Assembly: GCF_946479605.1 (NCBI RefSeq)
Contig: NZ_CAMLGT010000042.1
Span: forward strand, 1 to 18,469
DNA length: 18,469 bases
Origin: an uncultured Lacibacter sp.
Lineage (GTDB): Bacteria; Bacteroidota; Bacteroidia; Chitinophagales; Chitinophagaceae
Direction: 5' to 3'
Shown here piece by piece: positions 1-7,176 of this stretch. A program made the translations under genes and the position numbers. The notes under the pieces were generated by a model. It did no database searches. It saw only the letters and a list, made by a program, of their open reading frames with translations, and had not been told where the DNA came from. Numbering within the stretch: the first letter of the stretch is position 1; each line of letters opens with the position of its first letter.

Positions 1-14
1 CAAGGTACAAGGTG
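1..14 (+). repeat. Two-unit 7-bp repeat at the window edge
   Basis: CAAGGTA is followed directly by CAAGGTG, two near-identical heptamers, and the window edge may truncate a longer array. The period matches the other intergenic arrays in this window but the sequence is only loosely related. Two units alone could be chance. The rest of the gap up to 112 shows no gene I can support. Confidence 0.35.
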
Positions 15-112
15 GGAAACGGGCAGTAGTATTTGCTACCTTTAACTGAATGAAGAATGGATCTGCCATACAACGTGTCATCTTTTATCTTCGTTCAAAA
101 TTGTTTGGGGGT

Positions 113-511
113 ATGAGTATTTTTTCAAAGATCATAGCAGGTGAAATACCATCGTACAGGATTGCAGAGAACGATCGCTTCTATGCTTTTCTTGATATTT
201 TTCCAATGGTGGAAGGGCATACGCTGGTGGTAACAAAAAAAGAAGTAGATAAGATATTTGATGTGGATGATGCTGATCTTGCCGAGCTGTTGTTGTTTGC
301 AAAACCAATTGCAAAAGCCATGGAAGCAGCATTTGATTGCGACCGTGTGGGCATTGCCACTGTGGGGCTGGAAGTACCGCATGCACATTTGCACCTGGTG
401 CCGATTAACAGTGCCGATGATTTGAACTTTACCCGGCCAAAACTGAAGTTAACCGATGAGCAGTTGAAAGCTGCTCAGCAAAAAATACTGCAACAATTAA
501 ATCAACAGTAA
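113..511 (+). CDS. HIT family protein (histidine triad hydrolase)
   Basis: This is a 132-residue protein of the HIT superfamily, small cytosolic nucleotide-binding hydrolases or transferases that act on nucleoside phosphoramidates or dinucleoside polyphosphates. The defining triad is His90-Ala-His92-Leu-His94 followed by hydrophobic residues, and His92 is expected to be the nucleophile. The N-terminus (MSIFSKIIAGEIPS) is the standard start of the Hint/HinT-like branch, so I chose the ATG at 113 over the in-frame ATG at 50, whose 21 extra codons look like leader sequence. A GGGGG run lies immediately 5' of this ATG, too close for a normal Shine-Dalgarno. It is the first gene of a tight run, with the next ATG three bases after its stop. 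The exact substrate cannot be read from the sequence. Confidence 0.95.
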   Translation: MSIFSKIIAGEIPSYRIAENDRFYAFLDIFPMVEGHTLVVTKKEVDKIFDVDDADLAELLLFAKPIAKAMEAAFDCDRVGIATVGLEVPHAHLHLVPINSADDLNFTRPKLKLTDEQLKAAQQKILQQLNQQ

Positions 512-514
512 GCA

Positions 515-907
515 ATGACCGAAATACGTTACGATCAGTACGGCTATAAACGTAAAAAAGGGAAAAGAAGTCCACGCCCTATGTTGATCACCATTTTATG
601 TGTTGCCTTATTTGCATGGGGATTGGGGGAGATCGTTTTTTCGTACACCGGTAATACTGCATTGAACAAAAGCGGTGTTGATACGCTTTACCCCGCTATA
701 AATGCATTGATGATGGTGTTCAGCTTTGTGGCTTTGAGTGGCACATGGACCATGGAAAAATGGGGCCCCATCAGCTTTGTAATTGTTGTTACACTGAAAC
801 TATTTGTTGACCTGTTGTTTGGTCATTTTAACCCGCTGTATTTACTGGCATATATTCCTGCCGTGATTTTTTTGCTGAACCTGAAAAAAATGCGGAAAAC
901 AGATTAA
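515..907 (+). CDS. Small integral membrane protein, function unknown
   Basis: This 130-residue protein has a basic cytosolic N-terminus (YKRKKGKRSPRP at residues 11-22) followed by about four hydrophobic segments, near 22-43, 58-76, 84-103 and 106-123. It ends in a lysine-rich tail. No catalytic motif is visible and I do not recognise a named family. The positive-inside rule puts both ends in the cytoplasm. The ATG lies three bases after the HIT gene stop and the next gene begins ten bases after its own stop, so the three are probably cotranscribed. Nothing in the sequence ties its role to the HIT protein. Confidence 0.85.
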   Translation: MTEIRYDQYGYKRKKGKRSPRPMLITILCVALFAWGLGEIVFSYTGNTALNKSGVDTLYPAINALMMVFSFVALSGTWTMEKWGPISFVIVVTLKLFVDLLFGHFNPLYLLAYIPAVIFLLNLKKMRKTD

Positions 908-917
908 TACGTCTTGT

Positions 918-1406
918 ATGAAATTAAGAAAGCCTGCCTGTTTGTATGTTGTAGTACTGCTTGCAGGCTTTTTTATTGTTATGCCCGCATCAGCGCAGAT
1001 GTATTTGCTGCGATCAAAAAAAGCAGTGATACGAATGTTTCATCAATATGAAGCGAAAAGTAAAATCAATATTGTAGAAAACAAAGCTGATAATACGGTA
1101 CAGCTGCAGGTGCGTGACAGCTCTTTCCGAAAACTTGATGTTACCTGTTACTTTAACGCAAAGAACAAATGCTATAAACAAACCAAAACCACAGATTGTG
1201 CGGAATGCTTTGATAAGTATTTTGCTGAAGTGATGAAGATGAAGAGTTATGGCTGGAAAAAAGTATCGGACCACTTGTATCTTTCAAAACCATTCTGGGC
1301 TACTGCATTGCTGATTGATCCTGCTGTTCCTTTTTCGTTTTCACTTGTGCAGGAACATTTTTCAAGAAACGAGCACAAACAACTGTATGAAGGATTGAAA
1401 CAGTAA
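918..1406 (+). CDS. Secreted hypothetical protein
   Basis: This 162-residue protein has a clear Sec signal peptide: a basic start (MKLRKP), a hydrophobic core over residues 9-22 and a probable signal peptidase I cut after Ala26 (ASA|Q). The mature part is basic and holds four cysteines close together in the middle, in TCYFNAKNKC and DCAEC, which could form periplasmic disulfides. I do not recognise the family. It is third in the run that begins with the HIT gene. Its TAA is directly followed, with no gap, by the stop codon of convergent ruvC, so its transcripts must end inside ruvC or be processed. Confidence 0.85.
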   Translation: MKLRKPACLYVVVLLAGFFIVMPASAQMYLLRSKKAVIRMFHQYEAKSKINIVENKADNTVQLQVRDSSFRKLDVTCYFNAKNKCYKQTKTTDCAECFDKYFAEVMKMKSYGWKKVSDHLYLSKPFWATALLIDPAVPFSFSLVQEHFSRNEHKQLYEGLKQ

Positions 1407-1970
1407 TCACTTCCTTATTCTTCCTGTGTTTTGCTTTACAAAATCTTCCCAGTTTTTTACTTTTCCTAAGGTTTTCAGTAAGGGTTTGTTTGTTTGAAAA
1501 TGATGACAAAGTGCAACGGACAATGCATCGGTGGCATCGTAATATTTTGGTTTGGCTTTAAAGTGAAGATAGTGCTGCAGCATTTTCCACACTTGCTCCT
1601 TATCAGCATTACCGCTGCCTGTTACTGCCTGTTTTACTTTTTTGGGCGAATATTCTGTTACTGCAAGTCCGGCACTCATAGCCGTGGCAATGGCCACACC
1701 CTGTGCCCTGCCCAGCTTTAACATACTTTGTACGTTTTTTCCAAAGAACGGTGCTTCAATGGCAAAGTCGGTGGGTTTGTGTGTTTCAATGATCTCTTTC
1801 ACTTTCTCGTGTATCAGTTGCAGGCGCAGGTACACATCTTTATGCTTCGCCAGTTTCAGCACATCCATTTCTATTAAATGCAATTCCTGTTTTTGAATAC
1901 CAATCAACCCATAACCCATCACAACAGTACCCGGATCAATACCCAATATGATTTTCGAAAATTTTTGCAA
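1407..1970 (-). CDS. ruvC: Holliday junction endonuclease RuvC
   Basis: RuvC is the dimeric RNase H-fold resolvase that cuts Holliday junctions symmetrically, working with the RuvAB branch-migration motor. All four metal-binding acids are visible in a 187-residue product: Asp12 in ILGIDPGT, Glu72 in AIEAPFFGKN, and Asp145 and Asp148 in YYDATDALSVALCH. The family's usual length is about 170-190. No ATG is available. I chose the TTG at 1970 because family members begin a few residues before the IILGIDPG strand. An upstream in-frame TTG at 2033 would add 21 hydrophobic residues not expected in RuvC. A weak promoter-like pair (CAAA at 2019-2022 and CAAAATA at 1990-1996 on the plus strand, read in reverse) fits a short leader to this TTG. 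The 5' end overlaps the divergent membrane-protein gene by 23 bases. ruvB begins at the right end of the window on the opposite strand. Confidence 0.96.
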   Translation of the reverse strand: MQKFSKIILGIDPGTVVMGYGLIGIQKQELHLIEMDVLKLAKHKDVYLRLQLIHEKVKEIIETHKPTDFAIEAPFFGKNVQSMLKLGRAQGVAIATAMSAGLAVTEYSPKKVKQAVTGSGNADKEQVWKMLQHYLHFKAKPKYYDATDALSVALCHHFQTNKPLLKTLGKVKNWEDFVKQNTGRIRK

Positions 1971-2994
1971 GGAGCAGATTATTTTTGACCAAAATAAACA
2001 GAAACTGAACAGGAACTTCAAAATCTTCGTCAATTACTTTCTCGGCCCCGTACTTTTTGTGTGGATCAGTATATCGCTGTACAAACAGGTAATGCGCCAG
2101 CCCGATCTGCCGCAGGCATGGCAACACATGAAAAATGCATTTAGCGGAACAAACAGCTGGAAACTATGGCTGGGTTTATTGCTGATGCCGGTTAACTGGG
2201 GGCTTGAAACATTGAAATGGTATTTGCTGGTAAACAAGTTGCAGCCATTGTCGTTTGCCAAAGCGTTTGAATCGGTATTGAGTGGATTGTCGTTGGCTGT
2301 GAACACCCCCAACCGTATTGGCGAATATGGCGGCAGGATCGTTTACCTGAAACCTGATAACCGGTTAAAAGGAATTGCCTTAACACTGGTGAGCAGTGTG
2401 GGGCAATTGCTGGTAACATTATTGTGCGGGTTTGCATCGCTGCTGTTACTGAAAGAACAGTTGAAGCAGGTACAGCTGGATGGAAATCATTTCTCCGGCA
2501 TTTTGCTGAATGTGTTTATCTGGTCGGTGTTGTTCTTTATTGTGCTGACGGGGTTGTTCTTTTTCCGGATGAAGTTGCTGGCAAAAATGCTGCAATGGAT
2601 ATCGTGGCTGCGGCAGAAACTGGCTTTCGCCAATGTGCTTGATCAGCTGCTGAACAAAACTTATTACACCATATTATTTTATTCGTTTTTACGTTTTGTT
2701 GTTTTTGCCGTGCAATATATTTTCATTTGGCAGGCATTGGATGTGGACTTGCCCTGGTGGGAAGGGTTCTGGAGTGTGGCACTAATTTTCCTGATCATGG
2801 CCATTGTACCGAGCTTTGCTATTGCCGATGTGGGCATCAGGGGAAAAGTTGCCATTGGGATTATTTCGGTTTTCAGCAGCAATACGCTGGCAATATTGGC
2901 GGGAAGTACACTGGTTTGGCTGGTAAACCTGGTATTACCGGCATTGATTGGCAGCTTGTTATTACTTTCGATAAAAATATTTAAAGAACGATGA
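1948..2994 (+). CDS. Flippase-like integral membrane protein (YbhN/UPF0104, lysyl-PG synthase TM-region family)
   Basis: This 348-residue polytopic membrane protein resembles the membrane domain of MprF/lysylphosphatidylglycerol synthases and the YbhN family. Hydrophobic segments occur near residues 27-47, 72-92, 145-168, 185-206 and several times in the C-terminal third. The motif TPNRIGEYGGR at 120-130 matches the conserved Pro-x-x-x-Gly-Glu signature of the family. No soluble lysyl-transferase domain is present. Homologues are thought to move or modify lipids, but the substrate is not determined here. ATG 1948 is the only ATG before the conserved region, although the homologous part seems to start near residue 20, so the true start is uncertain. 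The first 23 bases overlap ruvC head to head. Confidence 0.87.
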   Translation: MIFENFCKEQIIFDQNKQKLNRNFKIFVNYFLGPVLFVWISISLYKQVMRQPDLPQAWQHMKNAFSGTNSWKLWLGLLLMPVNWGLETLKWYLLVNKLQPLSFAKAFESVLSGLSLAVNTPNRIGEYGGRIVYLKPDNRLKGIALTLVSSVGQLLVTLLCGFASLLLLKEQLKQVQLDGNHFSGILLNVFIWSVLFFIVLTGLFFFRMKLLAKMLQWISWLRQKLAFANVLDQLLNKTYYTILFYSFLRFVVFAVQYIFIWQALDVDLPWWEGFWSVALIFLIMAIVPSFAIADVGIRGKVAIGIISVFSSNTLAILAGSTLVWLVNLVLPALIGSLLLLSIKIFKER

Positions 2995-3022
2995 AACCAT
3001 TCCGGCAATAGCTTTGTCTATA

Positions 3023-3043
3023 TACCAAACCGGCCGGTTGGTA
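3023..3043. promoter_or_regulatory. Palindrome upstream of the DUF3108 gene
   Basis: The core AACCGGCCGGTT (3028-3039) is a perfect 12-bp palindrome. TACC at 3023-3026 and GGTA at 3040-3043 extend the dyad with a single unpaired A. It lies 28 bases after the upstream stop and 37 bases before the next ATG. There is no T-run, so it is not an intrinsic terminator. It could be an operator or an RNA hairpin in the leader. Confidence 0.4.
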
Positions 3044-3079
3044 ACAGCAAACGGAAATGCGTTTTCGAAAAGAAATAAA

Positions 3080-3892
3080 ATGAGTGGCATGAAAAACATT
3101 CTGGCTTTGTTTACAGTGTTATTGTTGTCCTTTACTGTACAGCCATCAACAGCAACAGAGGAGTTTTGCGGCAATATCCGTAATTCAGCATGGCATGCCG
3201 GTGAGTCTATTAACTATCACGTGTATTATACACTTGCAGGTATTTATGTGTATGGTGGTGAAGCAAACTTTAACATTTACAGTGAACGATACAATGGCAA
3301 ACCTGTTTACCACCTGGTGGGCGATGGCAAAACCACTTCTTTCTTTGATGGTTTTTTTAAAGTGCGTGATAAATATGAAAGCTATATTGATACGGCTACT
3401 TTGCAGCCTTATAAGTTTGTAAGAAACATTTTAGAAGGCGATTTTAAAAAATTTGAAACAGTATCATTTAATCAGCAATCAAATACCGCCACATCGCAAG
3501 GCGGAACATTTAAAACACCTGAATGTGTGCAGGATGTGTTGAGTGCTATTTACTACTCCCGCAACATTGATTTTAATAAATACAAAGTGGGCGACCGTAT
3601 TCCGTTCAATATGTTTATTGATGATAAAACGTATGGACTGTATGTGCGTTATCTTGGTAAAGAAAAGATCAAAACAAAATATGGTAAGTTCAATGCCATT
3701 AAGTTTAAGCCGTTGCTCATTGAAGGAACCATTTTTCAGGGCGGCGAAAAAATGACGGTTTGGGTGAGTGATGATGCCAACCGTATTCCGGTAAGGATCG
3801 AAAGCCCCATATCAGTTGGCAGTGTAAAAGTGGATATGATGGGTTACAAAAATACCCGGCATAAACTAACAGGATTGATCAGTACAAGGTAG
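3080..3892 (+). CDS. DUF3108 domain-containing periplasmic protein
   Basis: This 270-residue exported protein matches what I know of DUF3108, a Bacteroidota/Proteobacteria family of periplasmic beta-rich proteins of unknown function. A signal peptide covers residues 1-25 (hydrophobic core ILALFTVLLLSFTV, likely cut at STA|TEE). The mature part opens with a W-x-x-GE-x-I-x-Y-x-V-Y-Y pattern (WHAGESINYHVYY), has a central D-K-Y-E-S-Y-I-D segment, and ends in an IPVRIESPISVGSVKVDM strand, all typical of the family. I chose ATG 3080 (MSGMKN); a second ATG three codons later is equally plausible. An upstream TTG reading is rejected because it would precede the signal peptide and run through the palindrome at 3023-3043. 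It may share a transcript with the membrane protein 85 bases upstream. Confidence 0.88.
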   Translation: MSGMKNILALFTVLLLSFTVQPSTATEEFCGNIRNSAWHAGESINYHVYYTLAGIYVYGGEANFNIYSERYNGKPVYHLVGDGKTTSFFDGFFKVRDKYESYIDTATLQPYKFVRNILEGDFKKFETVSFNQQSNTATSQGGTFKTPECVQDVLSAIYYSRNIDFNKYKVGDRIPFNMFIDDKTYGLYVRYLGKEKIKTKYGKFNAIKFKPLLIEGTIFQGGEKMTVWVSDDANRIPVRIESPISVGSVKVDMMGYKNTRHKLTGLISTR

Positions 3893-3905
3893 TAATACAG
3901 CCGCA

Positions 3906-3933
3906 AGTGGTTAGTGGCGAGTAGTGAGTGGTG
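3906..3933 (+). repeat. 7-bp tandem array, four units (array A)
   Basis: Four consecutive heptamers, AGTGGTT, AGTGGCG, AGTAGTG and AGTGGTG, lie in the 92-base gap between the convergent DUF3108 and metallo-hydrolase genes. In the phase used for the other arrays the consensus is TRGTGAR. The rest of the gap holds only a weak ACGC-TTTT-GCGT hairpin at 3962-3973, and no clear terminator. Confidence 0.7.
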
Positions 3934-3984
3934 GTCTGTAAATCTGCGTCTCTGCTTCATTACGCTTTTGCGTGAAAGTATTCT

Positions 3985-4884
3985 TTACACTTCATCCAAC
4001 CTGAAACTTTCCTTCATTCTGATTCCTCTCTCTGTTTGTTGCAACGTGCAACACTCAATCTTTGGATCATGTTCAAAGAATAAAATATAATCGTTCTCCA
4101 CAGCTTCAGTAAGAAACGATTTCTTTTCATTCAATGTAGTCAGCGGAAACATATCATACGCCATTACATAGGGAATAGGAATATGTGCAGCCGAAGGAAG
4201 TAAGTCGGCCATGTACACAATTGTTTTGCCGTTGTAATTTAGTTGAGGCAACATCATTGCAGAAGTATGCCCGTCAGTAAAACGAATAGAAATATTATCA
4301 GTAAACGGGATGCGGAAATTTACACCCGAGTTTGGAGCCACAGCAGTCCAGCCCTCTCCAACCGGACGTATGTATTGATCCGATTCAACAAACTTCAACT
4401 GCCCGCTTTCTTCTATCGGTAAAATATTTTCTTTTAAGAACGATGCTTTCTCCCTGTCGTTTGGTTTGGTTGCCCATTCCCAATGCTGTTCGTTGCTCCA
4501 GTAAGTTGCATGTTTAAACGCAGGCACCAGTTTACCATCAACAAGGTCAACAGCACCACCGCAATGATCGAAATGTAAATGGGTGAGGATCACATCTGTA
4601 ATATCATCTTTACTGAAACCATGTTTTGCCAATGATTTCTCCAACGTATCATCACCATGTAAATAATAATGGCTCCAGAATTTTTCATCCTGCTTGGTGC
4701 CATTACCTGTATCCACCAATATCAACCGGTTGCCATCTTCAATCAACAAACAACGCAAGGCCCAGCTGCACAAATTATTTTCATCAGCAGGGTTCAGTTT
4801 GTTCCAGATGCTTTTAGGCACTACGCCAAACATAGCACCACCATCTAACTTAAAATAACCGGTATTAACAGAATAGAGTTTCAT
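3985..4884 (-). CDS. Metallo-beta-lactamase fold hydrolase
   Basis: This 299-residue protein has the full set of metal ligands of a metallo-beta-lactamase fold enzyme: His102-x-His104-x-Asp106-His107 in THLHFDHCGG, His206 in TDGHTSAM, Asp227 in YMADLLP, and His272 in FEHDP. This layout fits the lactonase/AttM-like and general MBL hydrolase groups, which use a dinuclear metal centre to open lactones or esters. No signal peptide is present, so it should be cytosolic. I chose ATG 4884 (MKLYSVNTGYF), the usual family N-terminus. Its ATG overlaps the upstream transporter stop as ATGA, which suggests translational coupling. An earlier in-frame start at 4929 lies inside the transporter gene. The substrate is unknown; quorum-type lactones are only one possibility. 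Confidence 0.92.
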   Translation of the reverse strand: MKLYSVNTGYFKLDGGAMFGVVPKSIWNKLNPADENNLCSWALRCLLIEDGNRLILVDTGNGTKQDEKFWSHYYLHGDDTLEKSLAKHGFSKDDITDVILTHLHFDHCGGAVDLVDGKLVPAFKHATYWSNEQHWEWATKPNDREKASFLKENILPIEESGQLKFVESDQYIRPVGEGWTAVAPNSGVNFRIPFTDNISIRFTDGHTSAMMLPQLNYNGKTIVYMADLLPSAAHIPIPYVMAYDMFPLTTLNEKKSFLTEAVENDYILFFEHDPKIECCTLQQTERGIRMKESFRLDEV

Positions 4885-6176
4885 GATACTGAAATTTGTT
4901 CTTTTCGTTGTGTACGCAAGGTATGCCAAAGGAATAACAGACCCAATGCAAAGAAAATGATAAGTACCAAAATGGAGTTGCGCATGTTATGGGTCATGCC
5001 TTCAATAAAACCGAAAGAGAACAAACCAATAACAATGGCAAACTTTTCTGTTACATCATAAAAACTGAAGAAGGAAGTGGTGTCTTTTGTTTCAGGCATC
5101 AGCTTGGCATAAGTTGCACGGCTCAACGCCTGTATACCACCCATGACCAACCCCACAAACGAGGCCACAATATAAAAATGCATTTCGGTTTGAATGAAGT
5201 AACCGCCAATACATGCACATACCCACAATATAACGGTAAAGATGAGTACAGGAATATTGCCAAACCTTCCCGACAGTCTTGACATAAGCAGCGCACCAAC
5301 AATAGCCACAACCTGCAATAATACAGCGGTGATGATGAGTTTAATGTTTTCAAGATTTAAGATCTTAATACCAAAATCAATGGCAACAAGTAAGACTGTT
5401 TGCACACCCATGCTGTAAAAAAAGAAAGCTGTTAGGAAGCGCTTGAGCACAGGCATGTGACTGAGTTGCTTCCACACGAGTTGCAGTTCATGAAACCCGT
5501 TGACCAGTACATGCTTTTTTAGTTTGCGTTCTTTTTTATTGCTTTTGTTGGGTAAACGGCTGAAGGGTATTTGTGCAAACGCCACCCACCAGATACCAAC
5601 TAAAAGAAATGTAATTTTCAACGGCATGGATGGATCTTCTTTCATTACAAGTACAAGCCCAAAGCCAACCATCTGCAATAACACACTGCCAATATAACCC
5701 ATGGTAAAACCTTTGGCACTAATGCGATCCATATCTTCTTCCGCAGCTATTTCCGGTAAGTAGGAATTATAAAACACCTGCGAACCATAAAAACCAATTC
5801 CTGCAAACATGAAGCAAATAAGCCCGAGGGTTACATGATCTTTATCAAAAAAATACATCATGGAACAACTCACTGCACCGAGGTAGCAAAAGAAACGCAT
5901 GAAGTTTTTCTTATTGCCTTTGTAATCGGCAATGGAAGAAAGAATGGGTGATAACAGGGCGATGAGTAAGAAACCAAATGCCAATACATAATCCTTCAGC
6001 TCTGTATTTACATACGTACGGCCAAGAAATGTGATGCCGTCGGGAAAATTTTTAAGGCCTGTTACAGCGGCATAATACGCAGGAAAAAATGTGGTGGTGA
6101 TTACAAGGTTGTAAACGCTGTTGGCCCAATCGTACATGGCCCAGCCGTTTACAATTTTTTTAGAAGCAGTCTGCAT
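4881..6176 (-). CDS. MFS transporter, UMF1 / Atg22-like family
   Basis: This 431-residue protein has about twelve hydrophobic segments, consistent with a major facilitator carrier in the inner membrane. The N-terminal YDWANSVYNLVI motif (residues 15-26) is the hallmark of the UMF1 (unknown major facilitator 1) group, related to the fungal Atg22 vacuolar amino-acid effluxers. A basic central loop (KSNKKERKLKKH, near 211-222) separates the two six-helix halves. GLVMGGIQALSRATYAKLMP is a conserved family stretch in the second half. The transported substrate is not known for bacterial members. The ATG at 6176 is 64 bases after uppP, with a hairpin between them. Its TGA overlaps the ATG of the metallo-hydrolase gene. 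Confidence 0.92.
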   Translation of the reverse strand: MQTASKKIVNGWAMYDWANSVYNLVITTTFFPAYYAAVTGLKNFPDGITFLGRTYVNTELKDYVLAFGFLLIALLSPILSSIADYKGNKKNFMRFFCYLGAVSCSMMYFFDKDHVTLGLICFMFAGIGFYGSQVFYNSYLPEIAAEEDMDRISAKGFTMGYIGSVLLQMVGFGLVLVMKEDPSMPLKITFLLVGIWWVAFAQIPFSRLPNKSNKKERKLKKHVLVNGFHELQLVWKQLSHMPVLKRFLTAFFFYSMGVQTVLLVAIDFGIKILNLENIKLIITAVLLQVVAIVGALLMSRLSGRFGNIPVLIFTVILWVCACIGGYFIQTEMHFYIVASFVGLVMGGIQALSRATYAKLMPETKDTTSFFSFYDVTEKFAIVIGLFSFGFIEGMTHNMRNSILVLIIFFALGLLFLWHTLRTQRKEQISVS

Positions 6177-6192
6177 AAGTTGGTTTTAAGTG

Positions 6193-6212
6193 GAGCAGGA
6201 ACAAACCTGCTC
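6193..6212. other. Hairpin between uppP and the MFS gene
   Basis: GAGCAGG (6193-6199) and CCTGCTC (6206-6212) are perfect complements around the six-base loop AACAAA. Neither side has a convincing T-run, so it is a poor intrinsic terminator in either direction. It could be a processing or stability element in a uppP-MFS-hydrolase transcript. Confidence 0.5.
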
Positions 6213-6240
6213 TATGAAAATAGGACAATAAACCGAAATG

Positions 6241-7062
6241 CTATTTCAGGTAACCCGTCATAAACAGGATGAGTAAAATAATGCCTGCAATAATTCTGTA
6301 CCAGCCAAACAAACGGAAGCCGTGTTTTTGCAAAAAGCCAATAAAGAATTTAATGGCCAGCATGGCTACCACAAACGCAACAACATTACCAATAATAAAT
6401 GCCTGTGTATTTTGTGTGCTGGAAAGAATAAGATCATAGCCTTTCATTTCCACACCGTTTTCATTCCAGTCTTTGAGGAATAAGGAATAACCTGTTGCAG
6501 CTGCCATGGTGGGTACAGCAAGAAAGAAAGAAAATTCAGCAGCCAGTGAGCGTGTTAACTTTTGCTGCATGCCACCAATAATGCTGGCAGCACTGCGACT
6601 TACACCCGGTATCATAGCCACACATTGCCACAAACCAATGATAAATGCTTTGCCGAATGAAATATCTTTTTCTTCTTGTATTGTATGCTGTTTAAAAATA
6701 TTATCGATGAACAAAAGAATAATACCACCAATGAGCAATGTGATGGAAACTGTCAGCGGACTTTCCAGCAACTCATCAATCTGGTCGCTGAATAATTTAC
6801 CCAATACCAACGCCGGTATTACAGCCACGATCAATTTTGCATAGAACTGCCAGTTTTGTACCTGCACAAATTTCTTCCAGTACAATACCAGCACACTCAG
6901 GATAGCGCCAAGCTGTATGGCAACGGTGAACAGTTTGGTGAAATTATCTGGTGGCACATTCATCAGCCGCTCAGCAAGGATCATATGGCCGGTTGATGAA
7001 ACAGGAAGATATTCGGTTAAGCCTTCCACAATAGCGATGATGATGGATTCAATTGTATTCAC
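6241..7062 (-). CDS. uppP: Undecaprenyl-diphosphatase UppP (BacA)
   Basis: UppP dephosphorylates undecaprenyl pyrophosphate at the inner membrane, recycling the lipid carrier for peptidoglycan and surface glycans; extra activity gives bacitracin resistance. With the GTG start at 7062 the product is 273 residues. The catalytic residues line up with E. coli BacA at a constant offset: Glu13 and Glu17 in VEGLTEYLPVSSTGH, Ser23, His26, and Arg156 in PGVSRSAAS. Multiple hydrophobic helices fill the rest. I prefer GTG 7062 because VNTIESIIIAIVEG matches where homologues start. The ATG at 7104 (14 residues longer) directly abuts the T-run of the DUF3098 terminator, and the TTG at 7116 lies inside its stem. 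Because that terminator precedes it, uppP probably needs its own promoter or read-through. Confidence 0.95.
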   Translation of the reverse strand: MNTIESIIIAIVEGLTEYLPVSSTGHMILAERLMNVPPDNFTKLFTVAIQLGAILSVLVLYWKKFVQVQNWQFYAKLIVAVIPALVLGKLFSDQIDELLESPLTVSITLLIGGIILLFIDNIFKQHTIQEEKDISFGKAFIIGLWQCVAMIPGVSRSAASIIGGMQQKLTRSLAAEFSFFLAVPTMAAATGYSLFLKDWNENGVEMKGYDLILSSTQNTQAFIIGNVVAFVVAMLAIKFFIGFLQKHGFRLFGWYRIIAGIILLILFMTGYLK

Positions 7063-7105
7063 AAATGCAAAATTGAAAATGGATGAATTAGAGGATTTGA
7101 ACATG

Positions 7106-7157
7106 AAAAAAGCCAATTCAAAAATTCGAAATCAATTTTCAAATTTTCAAATTGGCT
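7106..7157 (-). terminator. Intrinsic terminator after the DUF3098 gene
   Basis: Read on the minus strand, a 16-bp stem is formed by 7157-7142 and 7126-7111 with a 15-base loop, followed at once by a run of U (7110-7106). Fourteen pairs are Watson-Crick and two adjacent pairs are G-U wobbles. On the plus strand the same two positions would be A-C mismatches and no U-run follows, so the element is directional. It lies 19 bases after the DUF3098 stop. Confidence 0.85.
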
Positions 7158-7176
7158 CATCTTCAAATTATGTAGC

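Noticed and set aside
50..112. Longer HIT protein starting at ATG 50
   Set aside because: The extra 21 residues do not resemble HIT N-termini, while MSIFSKIIAGEIPS at 113 does.
1971..2033. RuvC extended to TTG 2033
   Set aside because: Adds a hydrophobic 21-residue extension not expected in RuvC and deepens the overlap with the divergent gene.
3014..3079. DUF3108 protein starting at TTG 3014
   Set aside because: It would place 22 residues ahead of a clear signal peptide and read through the palindrome at 3023-3043.
3906..3933. CRISPR-like interpretation of the tandem arrays
   Set aside because: Units are 7 bp, contiguous and degenerate, with no spacers and no cas genes in the window.
3962..3973. 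Terminator between the DUF3108 and metallo-hydrolase genes
   Set aside because: Only a four-base-pair ACGC/GCGT stem, and no T-run on either side.
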